DNA from: Terrabacter sp. MAHUQ-38
GTDB taxonomy: Bacteria; Actinomycetota; Actinomycetes; Actinomycetales; Dermatophilaceae
Direction: 5' to 3'
DNA length: 64,000 bases
Assembly: GCF_014518425.1 (NCBI RefSeq)
Contig: NZ_JACVCU010000009.1
Coordinates: 62,001 to 126,000, forward strand
The notes below the pieces were generated by a model, which saw nothing but the letters and a program-made list of their open reading frames with translations, searched no databases and was not told where the DNA came from. Positions 58,245 through 64,000 of this stretch are shown here, piece after piece. The translations under genes were made by a program, and so were the position numbers. Each line of letters starts with the position of its first letter. Position 1 is the stretch's first letter.

Positions 58245-59014
58245 CCACCGAGCGACCGACCGTCGCCGTCGAGCGACTCGTGCGCGGCTACGGCCCCAAG
58301 GGTGTGCTGAACGGCGTCACGCTCGACATCGCACCCGGCGAGTTCGTCGTGCTCCTCGGCCGCAGCGGGTGCGGCAAGAGCACCCTCCTGCGCGCTCTCG
58401 CCGGCCTCGACGCCGAGGTCAGCGGCACCGGTCGCATCCGCGTGCCGGAGCGGGTGTCCGTCGTCTTCCAGGACTCGCGACTGCTGCCGTGGGCCACGGT
58501 CCTCGACAACGTCGTGCTCGGGCTCGGTGTCGACGACCCGCGGGCGAAGGGTGTGCGAGCGCTGGGCGAGGTCGGCCTCGACGGGCGCGAACACGCCTGG
58601 CCGTACGAGCTGTCCGGCGGCGAGCAACAGCGCGTCGCCCTCGCTCGCTCGCTCGTCCGCGACCCGCAGCTGCTCCTCGCGGACGAGCCGTTCGGTGCCC
58701 TCGACGCGCTGACCCGGATCAGGATGCACGGTCTGCTGCGCGAGCTCTACGACCGCCATCACCCAGCGGTGCTGCTCGTCACCCACGACGTCGACGAGGC
58801 GATCACGCTCGCCGACCGGGTCATCGTGCTCGACCACGGACGGATCGCCCTCGAGCGCCGCATCGACCTGCCCGAGGGGTCGGGCCGCGGCCGGAACCCG
58901 TCCGACCCCGGCTTCGCCGCCATCCGCACCGAGCTGCTCGCGGCCCTCGGCGTCACGAACGAGGCCGCACCCGACTCCCACGACCAGCCCAGCCCCGAAA
59001 GGACCCCGTCATGA
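58220..59014 (+). CDS. ssuB: Sulfonate-type ABC transporter ATPase
   Basis: 264 aa. Walker A LLGRSGCGKSTLLRALAG, Q-loop VFQDSRLLPW, signature LSGGEQQRVALARSL, Walker B LLLADEPFGALD, H-loop VTHDVDEA. ATG 58220 follows GAGGAGGG and overlaps the permease gene by 25 bases; it overlaps the next gene by four. Unlike the sugar importers here, this system has its own ATPase. Confidence 0.95.
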   Translation: MAAHPELLTTERPTVAVERLVRGYGPKGVLNGVTLDIAPGEFVVLLGRSGCGKSTLLRALAGLDAEVSGTGRIRVPERVSVVFQDSRLLPWATVLDNVVLGLGVDDPRAKGVRALGEVGLDGREHAWPYELSGGEQQRVALARSLVRDPQLLLADEPFGALDALTRIRMHGLLRELYDRHHPAVLLVTHDVDEAITLADRVIVLDHGRIALERRIDLPEGSGRGRNPSDPGFAAIRTELLAALGVTNEAAPDSHDQPSPERTPS

Positions 59015-60372
59015 CCTCGCCCGCCGGACGAACCCTCCACCTCAACGCGTTCCTCATGAGCACCGGTCACCACGAGGCGTCGTGGCGGCTCCCCGAGAGC
59101 AACCCCTTCGCCAACACCGACGTCGCCCACTACCAGCGTCTGGCCCAGACGGCCGAGCGCGGACACCTCGACTCGATCTTCTTCGCAGACAGCCCCGTCC
59201 TGTGGAACGACATCGGCCGGCGCCCCTCCGGCGCCATCGAGCCGACGGTGCTGCTCACGGCGATCGCGGCTGCCACGAGCCGGATCGGGCTCATCGCGAC
59301 GGCGTCGACCACGTACAACGACCCGTACAACCTGGCGCGCCGGTTCGCCTCCGTCGACCACGTCAGCGGGGGCCGCGCCGGCTGGAACGTCGTCACCACC
59401 GCCGGGCCCGACGCGGCCCGCAACTTCGGTCTGGACGACCAGCCGGCCCACCGGACGCGGTACGAGCGGGCTGCCGAGTTCCTCGAGGTGGCCCAGAAGC
59501 TCTGGGACAGCTGGGACGACGACGCGCCCACGGGTGACAAGGCATCCGGCCGCTGGGGCGACAACGACAAGGTGCGAGCGATCGACCACGTGGGCACGCA
59601 CTTCCGCGTCCGCGGACCGCTCAACCTGCCGCGGTCGCCGCAGGGACACCCGCTCATCGTGCAGGCCGGGTCGTCCGAGGATGGCAAGGCGTTCGCGTCG
59701 CGCTACGCCGAGGCCGTCTTCACCGCGCACCAGACGCTCGACGACGCGCGCGGCTTCTACGCCGACCTCAAGGCCCGCACGGCCGCGATCGGCCGGGACC
59801 CCGACGGCATCAAGATCCTCCCCGGCATCGTCCCCGTCATCGGGTCGACCGAGGCAGAGGCGCTCCGGCTCGAGGCCGAGCTCGACGAGCTCATCCGACC
59901 GGAGTATGCCGTCGCGCAGCTCGCGCGAACCCTGCGGCTGCGCCCGGAGGACCTCCCGCTCGACCGCGAGCTGCCGGCGGACCTGCCGGCGGAGGACGAG
60001 ATCGAGGGGGCCAAGAGCCGCTACACCCTCATCGTCGAGCTGGCCCGCCGCGAACGGCTCACCGTCCGCCAGCTTGTCGGCCGGCTCGGGGGAGGGCGCG
60101 GCCACCGCACGTTCGCCGGGACACCTGAGCAGGTCGCGGACGCGCTCGACGAGTGGTTCGTGGGCGGCGCCGCTGACGGCTTCAACATCATGCCGCCCGT
60201 GCTGCCGTCGGGTCTCGAGGCCTTCGTCGACCACGTCGTGCCGATCCTCGTGCGCCGAGGGCTCTTCCGTGCCGAGTACACGGGGGCGACGCTGCGCGAC
60301 CACTACGGTCTCCCGCGCCCGGTGAGCCGCTACTCGGATGCTGGGGCGAGCCGGCAGGCGGTGACGGCATGA
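59011..60372 (+). CDS. Flavin-dependent monooxygenase, NtaA/SnaA/DszA family
   Basis: 453 aa luciferase-like enzyme: [117 protein letters not shown] and [24 protein letters not shown]. The two-component NtaA/DszA family uses FMNH2 from a partner reductase (probably the one at 62797) to cleave C-N or C-S bonds. With SsuABC-like genes, desulfonation or sulfone cleavage is likely. ATG overlaps ssuB. Confidence 0.92.
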   Translation: MTSPAGRTLHLNAFLMSTGHHEASWRLPESNPFANTDVAHYQRLAQTAERGHLDSIFFADSPVLWNDIGRRPSGAIEPTVLLTAIAAATSRIGLIATASTTYNDPYNLARRFASVDHVSGGRAGWNVVTTAGPDAARNFGLDDQPAHRTRYERAAEFLEVAQKLWDSWDDDAPTGDKASGRWGDNDKVRAIDHVGTHFRVRGPLNLPRSPQGHPLIVQAGSSEDGKAFASRYAEAVFTAHQTLDDARGFYADLKARTAAIGRDPDGIKILPGIVPVIGSTEAEALRLEAELDELIRPEYAVAQLARTLRLRPEDLPLDRELPADLPAEDEIEGAKSRYTLIVELARRERLTVRQLVGRLGGGRGHRTFAGTPEQVADALDEWFVGGAADGFNIMPPVLPSGLEAFVDHVVPILVRRGLFRAEYTGATLRDHYGLPRPVSRYSDAGASRQAVTA

Positions 60373-61733
60373 CCGACCGCCAGCTGAGGCTCAACCTCTT
60401 CATCTACCCGGGCGGTCACCACGAGGCGGCGTGGCGCCACCCGGACTCTGCGCCGGACAGGGTGCTCGACATCGGCTTCTACCAGGACCTCGCGCGCACC
60501 GCCGAGGCCGCGAAGCTCGATGCCGTCTTCCTCGCCGACGGTCCCTCCCTTGCCGACAACATCCGCTACGCCAGCCGGTTCCGGCTCGAGCCGTTCACGT
60601 GGCTCTCGGCGATCGCGGCTGCGACCGAGCGGATCGGGCTCATCGGGACGGCGTCGACGACCTACCTCGAGCCGTACAACGCGGCACGCCTCTTCGCCTC
60701 CCTCGACCACCTGAGCCGAGGAAGAGCGGGGTGGAACATCGTCACGACCGGCGCCCCGGATGCCGCCCACAACTTCGGCCTGGACGAGCACCCCGTCCAT
60801 GCCGAGCGCTACGACAGGGCAAGGGAGTTCGTCGACGTCGTCACCGACCTCTGGGACTCGTGGGAGGACGACGCCCTCGTCGCCGACCCCGACAGCGGGG
60901 TCTTCGCCGACGCCGACCACATCCATCGGATCGACCACGTCGGGCGCCACTTCCGAGTGCGGGGCCCGCTCAACACGCCCCGTACGCCGCAGGGCCGACC
61001 GGTCTACGTGCAAGCTGGGTCGAGCGAGGACGGCCGGTCGTTCGCGGCGACCTACGCCGAGGCGATCTTCACGGCGCACCAGACGATCGAGAGCGCCCAG
61101 GAGTTCTATGCCGACATCAAGCGGAGGGCAGTCGGCCTCGGGCGTGACCCAGGGCAGCTCCTCGTCCTCCCGGGCATCAGCCCGTTCATCGGGTCGACCG
61201 AGGCGGAGGCCACGGCGCTCCAGGAGGAGTTCAACGCCCTGACACAGCCGGCATACTCCATCGACCTGCTGCGACGCCTCCTCGGCGTCGACCTCACGGG
61301 GCACGACCTCGACGGGCCCTTCCCACGCGACCTCATCGCCCTGCGGGGCGACCGGGTCGACAGCAGTCGCAGCCGGCTCGTCGTCGACATCGTCGAACGC
61401 GAGGCGCCCACGATCCGCCAGCTGCTCCACCGGCTCGCCGGCGCGAGGGGCCACTGGACCGTCGCAGGCACGCCCGAGCAGGTCGCCGACCGGATCACCG
61501 AGTGGTTCACGCAGGGGGCGGCCGACGGCTTCAACGTCATGCCGCCGTGGCTGCCCGGAGGGCTCGACACCTTCATCGAGCACGTCCTGCCGATCCTGCG
61601 CGCTCGCGGGCTCTTCCGAGAGGACTACACGGGCACGACCCTGCGCGAGCACTACGGGCTCGCGCGACCCGACAGCTCCTGGACGACGGCCGGGTCGGCC
61701 GGGTCCACCACCCGAGAGAGGCACCCCGCATGA
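60369..61733 (+). CDS. Second flavin-dependent monooxygenase, NtaA/SnaA/DszA family
   Basis: 454 aa paralogue of the preceding enzyme with the same landmarks ([96 protein letters not shown]). Differences cluster near the start (GGHHEAAW versus TGHHEASW) and in the 50-60 and 150-170 regions, so the substrate may differ. Coupled at both ends by four-base overlaps. Confidence 0.92.
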   Translation: MTDRQLRLNLFIYPGGHHEAAWRHPDSAPDRVLDIGFYQDLARTAEAAKLDAVFLADGPSLADNIRYASRFRLEPFTWLSAIAAATERIGLIGTASTTYLEPYNAARLFASLDHLSRGRAGWNIVTTGAPDAAHNFGLDEHPVHAERYDRAREFVDVVTDLWDSWEDDALVADPDSGVFADADHIHRIDHVGRHFRVRGPLNTPRTPQGRPVYVQAGSSEDGRSFAATYAEAIFTAHQTIESAQEFYADIKRRAVGLGRDPGQLLVLPGISPFIGSTEAEATALQEEFNALTQPAYSIDLLRRLLGVDLTGHDLDGPFPRDLIALRGDRVDSSRSRLVVDIVEREAPTIRQLLHRLAGARGHWTVAGTPEQVADRITEWFTQGAADGFNVMPPWLPGGLDTFIEHVLPILRARGLFREDYTGTTLREHYGLARPDSSWTTAGSAGSTTRERHPA

Positions 61734-62773
61734 CCGACCACCGCACTCTGGGCCGCACCGGCGTCAAGGTGAGCCCGCTGACCCTCGGCGCCATGAACTT
61801 CGGCGCCCAGGGCAACCCCGACCACGACGAGTCCATCCGGATCATCCACGCGGCCCTCGACGCCGGCATCAACGTCATCGACACCGCCGACGTCTACTCG
61901 CAGGGCGAGTCCGAGGTCATCGTGGGCAAGGCGCTCGCTGACGGGCGACGCGACGACGTCGTGCTCGCCACCAAGGTCCACGGCCGGCTCGGCGACGACG
62001 TCAACCGCTTCGGCAACTCGCGCCGCTGGATCATCCGGGAGGTCGAGGACAGCCTGCGGCGTCTGCAGACCGACTGGATCGACCTCTACCAGGTGCACCG
62101 GCCCGAGCCCGACACCGACATCGACGAGACCCTCGGCGCACTGTCCGACCTCGTCCACCAGGGCAAGGTCCGCTACATCGGCACATCGACGTTCCAGCCG
62201 AGCCAGATCGTCGAGGCGCAGCACGTGGCGCTGACCCGCAACCGCGAGCGTCCGGTCACCGAGCAGCCGCCCTACTCCATCCTGGCGCGGGGCGTCGAGC
62301 GCGAGGTCCTCCCCGTCGCCCAACGGCACGGCCTCGGGATCCTCCCGTGGTCCCCGCTGGCCGGCGGCTGGCTCGCGGGGGGCCACCGCCGCGGCGAGGC
62401 GGCGCCGCCGTCGAGGCGCGCTCAGCGCAATCCCGGCCGTCACGACCCGACGCTGCCGGCCAACGCGCGCAAGCTCGAGGCGGTCCACGCGCTGCACGAC
62501 CTGGCCGAGGACGCCGGGCTCTCCCTCGTCCATCTCTCGCTGGCCTTCGTCCTCGAGCATCCGGCGGTGACGTCGGCCATCATCGGGCCCCGGACCCTCG
62601 AGCACCTCGAGTCGGCGCTCGGGGCGGACAAGATCACGCTCGACCCGTACATCCTCGACCGCATCGACGAGATCGTGCCGCCCGGCGTGACGCTCAACGA
62701 CGCCGACAACGGCTACCAGCCGCCTGCGATCACCGACGCCGGCCTGCGTCGCCGCACCCGCCAGCACGCCTGA
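61730..62773 (+). CDS. Aldo/keto reductase in the sulfur operon
   Basis: 347 aa: [21 protein letters not shown], catalytic D/Y in [14 protein letters not shown] in VLATKVHG, H in [10 protein letters not shown], and [16 protein letters not shown]. It resembles the AKR group often found beside SsuABC/luciferase-type genes in actinobacteria. It could reduce the aldehyde left when an alkanesulfonate is cleaved (inference). ATG 61730 overlaps the preceding stop. Confidence 0.9.
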   Translation: MTDHRTLGRTGVKVSPLTLGAMNFGAQGNPDHDESIRIIHAALDAGINVIDTADVYSQGESEVIVGKALADGRRDDVVLATKVHGRLGDDVNRFGNSRRWIIREVEDSLRRLQTDWIDLYQVHRPEPDTDIDETLGALSDLVHQGKVRYIGTSTFQPSQIVEAQHVALTRNRERPVTEQPPYSILARGVEREVLPVAQRHGLGILPWSPLAGGWLAGGHRRGEAAPPSRRAQRNPGRHDPTLPANARKLEAVHALHDLAEDAGLSLVHLSLAFVLEHPAVTSAIIGPRTLEHLESALGADKITLDPYILDRIDEIVPPGVTLNDADNGYQPPAITDAGLRRRTRQHA

Positions 62774-62796
62774 CCACGCCCTCGAAAGGACCCGCC

Positions 62797-63351
62797 ATGT
62801 CCCGCATCCTCACGGTCTCCGGCTCGCCGAGCGTCGTCTCGCGCTCGGCCAAGCTGCTGGACCACGTCTCTCGTTCCCTCGTACGCAGCGGCCACGACGT
62901 CACCCACCTCAACCTGCGCGACCTCCCCGCCGAGGCGCTGCTCCACGCCCGCTTCGACGATCCGGCGATCATCGAGGCCGCCCGGCAGCTCGAGCTGGCC
63001 GACGGGGTCGTCGTGGCGACTCCCGTCTACAAGGCTGCCTACACGGGCCTGCTCAAGGCGTGGCTCGACCTGCTCCCGCAGTACGCGCTCACCGACAAGA
63101 CGGTGCTGCCGCTCGCGACGGGCGGGAGCGTCGCACATGCGCTCGCCCTCGACTACGGGCTGCGACCCGTGCTGTCGTCGATGGGTGCGCGGCACATCGT
63201 CCAGGGCTTCCTCGTCGTCGACCGCTACCTGGAGACCTCGCCCACGGGGGTCCTGACGATCGACGCCGAGGTCCAGCCGGGGCTGACCGCAGTGGTGGAC
63301 GGCTTCCTCGCCGCGCTGCCTGCCCCGGTCGTGGCACGCCTCAGCGCCTGA
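62797..63351 (+). CDS. ssuE: NADPH-dependent FMN reductase
   Basis: 184 aa flavodoxin-fold reductase: ILTVSGSPSVVSRSAKLLDHV (FMN phosphate loop), ATPVYKAAYTGLLKAWLDLLP and LPLATGGSVAHALALDYGLRPVLSSMGA match the SsuE/MsuE family. It supplies FMNH2 to the two monooxygenases. ATG 62797 follows GAAAGGA, 23 bp after the AKR gene, and it is the last gene of the operon. Confidence 0.93.
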   Translation: MSRILTVSGSPSVVSRSAKLLDHVSRSLVRSGHDVTHLNLRDLPAEALLHARFDDPAIIEAARQLELADGVVVATPVYKAAYTGLLKAWLDLLPQYALTDKTVLPLATGGSVAHALALDYGLRPVLSSMGARHIVQGFLVVDRYLETSPTGVLTIDAEVQPGLTAVVDGFLAALPAPVVARLSA

Positions 63352-63521
63352 TCACGTCCCGGAGACCGAATCGTGATGCCCGATATCTGCCGATTGGCTG
63401 ACGCGCACGCCCGTACAGGAAACGATGGGGGCGTGTCACCGCACGGCCAGGTGCCCTCCCCCCGGGACTAACCCAGGCGGTGACGCGGAGCGCCCGGTCA
63501 CCTCCCACCCGGTCGGGCGCG

Positions 63522-63565
63522 GGCGCTGCCGGCGCGCGGACGGGGAATCACGCGCCGGCAGCGCC
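63522..63565 (+). terminator. 15-bp-stem terminator
   Basis: GGCGCTGCCGGCGCG (63522-63536) and its exact reverse complement (63551-63565), loop 14 bases. Confidence 0.82.
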
Positions 63566-63701
63566 ACCCACAGTCCGTTGCGCCGCCTCGAGGTCGATCG
63601 GCTCGCAGAGGTCGCCGGACGCGTACTCCTGCCTGCCTGTTCGCGCGGTGGTCGGGAACCGGACAAGACAGCCAACTGGGGACAACTCCTCCACTTCGTT
63701 C

Positions 63702-63713
63702 GAACAACTGTTC
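63702..63713. promoter_or_regulatory. SOS box (LexA site)
   Basis: GAAC-AACT-GTTC, flanked by C and T, matches the actinobacterial/Bacillus-type LexA consensus GAAC-N4-GTTC. It lies between a candidate -35 (TTCGTT, 63695-63700) and -10 (TAGAAT, 63717-63722), where LexA would block transcription of the nuclease gene 41 bp downstream. Confidence 0.82.
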
Positions 63714-63753
63714 TAATAGAATGAGACAGTGACCGGGTGAGAGGAGTGAGTTC

Positions 63754-64000
63754 GTGCCATTCCTCGACACCTGCCGCTCGCCCCTCGAGGTTGTCCTCGA
63801 GCAGGCCGTCGGACGCACCGTCGGGCGCGGGAGTGTTCGGCGTGAGGCGGCCCGAGGGGACGGGGAGCCGGGTGGGCTGCGGGATGGGTCGCTGGATGCG
63901 GCCTCGGACAGGGTGCTGGGTCAGATCGAGTGGCTCGAGGTGGCCAAGGCGCGGTTGGAGGGTCGGCTGGTCGATGCGTATGCGGCGTTGCACACGATCG
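63754..64000 (+). CDS. DUF222/HNH endonuclease-family protein, 5' part
   Basis: 82 codons visible before the right edge. GTG 63754 follows GAGAGGAG at seven bases. The N-terminus (MPFLDTCRSPLEVVLEQAVGR) leads into LGQIEWLEVAKARLEGRLVDAYAALHTI, typical of the start of DUF222, which in actinobacteria precedes a C-terminal HNH nuclease domain (13E12-repeat family in mycobacteria). The nuclease part lies outside the window, so that half is inferred. LexA control is indicated by the SOS box. Confidence 0.78.
   Translation, partial: MPFLDTCRSPLEVVLEQAVGRTVGRGSVRREAARGDGEPGGLRDGSLDAASDRVLGQIEWLEVAKARLEGRLVDAYAALHTI

Larger units (their letters stand above)
63352..63753. other. Intergenic region between sulfur operon and nuclease gene
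   Basis: About 400 bp without a supported gene; short frames on both strands lack ribosome sites. It contains an inverted repeat GGTGAC/GTCACC (63479-63502), a strong terminator stem (63522-63565), then an SOS-box promoter (63695-63722). Ribosome site GAGAGGAG lies at about 63739-63746. Confidence 0.6.

Noticed and set aside
62380-62470. A frameshift in the aldo/keto reductase at [21 protein letters not shown]
   Set aside because: The segment is arginine-rich but corresponds to the variable loop of this AKR group and homology resumes in the same frame on both sides.
1-64000. CRISPR array, tRNA, rRNA, insertion sequences
   Set aside because: No regular spaced repeats, no tRNA-like cloverleaf with CCA-type ends, no rRNA conserved segments and no transposase-like protein were seen; short tRNAs could still escape a search by eye.

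Overview
The window is a 64 kb stretch of high-GC DNA (strong G/C third-position bias, many GTG and TTG starts, GGAGG-type ribosome binding sites, four-base ATGA/GTGA gene overlaps). Gene content points to an aerobic actinobacterium: GAF-ANTAR regulators, DUF222/HNH nuclease, DUF1469/DUF3618/DUF4383 membrane proteins, an SsuABC-type sulfur operon and sugar ABC operons lacking their own ATPase. Micrococcales (for example Intrasporangiaceae) fits, but this is inference. I saw no rRNA, tRNA, insertion sequence, prophage or CRISPR array.

Region 1 (448-37595) is a long carbohydrate-utilisation island. It holds a secreted GH39-like enzyme, GH36 and GH27 alpha-galactosidases, two GH35 beta-galactosidases, a secreted GH43 enzyme resembling exo-beta-1,3-galactanases, a heparinase II/III-type lyase-like protein and a DUF2264 protein. 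It also holds two sugar ABC importers (binding lipoprotein plus two permeases each), two LacI regulators, a ROK repressor and a DeoR/LacI hybrid regulator. A Gfo/Idh/MocA dehydrogenase, a DUF993 aldolase-fold protein and two xylose-isomerase-like TIM barrels complete the set. Read together these suit a galactose-rich, uronate-capped plant polymer such as type II arabinogalactan; that substrate is inferred. Two operator families are visible: twin TGTGACCGGTCACA palindromes between the GH36 gene and lacI, and three GGTAAACGCTTTCC-like sites at the promoters of the dehydrogenase operon, the second isomerase and the lyase/DUF2264 operon.

Region 2 (37683-50222) is a stress and redox block: a GAF-ANTAR regulator, two hemerythrins, a molybdopterin oxidoreductase that has lost all N-terminal Fe-S cysteines, a dehydrogenase of the SDR family, a three-gene membrane-stress operon, a DUF4383 membrane protein, a CBS protein, a zinc-ribbon miniprotein, a histidine phosphatase and an NAD(P)H-hydrate dehydratase. 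Several of these genes are preceded by GTTNNN-N13/14-GGGTAY promoters resembling actinobacterial SigB-type stress promoters.

Region 3 (50241-55863) mixes a frameshifted GAF-ANTAR pseudogene, an FAD oxidoreductase/SRPBCC pair, an SRPBCC-ArsR operon with twin GCAACC-N3-GGTTGC operators around its promoter, dodecin, and two oppositely oriented pieces of a decayed aconitase gene.

Region 4 (56296-63351) is one continuous sulfonate/organosulfur operon: SsuA-, SsuC- and SsuB-like ABC importer, two NtaA/DszA-type flavin monooxygenases, an aldo/keto reductase and an FMN reductase. A 10/20-bp-phased TGACGC repeat lies upstream. The window closes with the 5' end of a DUF222/HNH nuclease gene behind a textbook GAAC-N4-GTTC SOS box.
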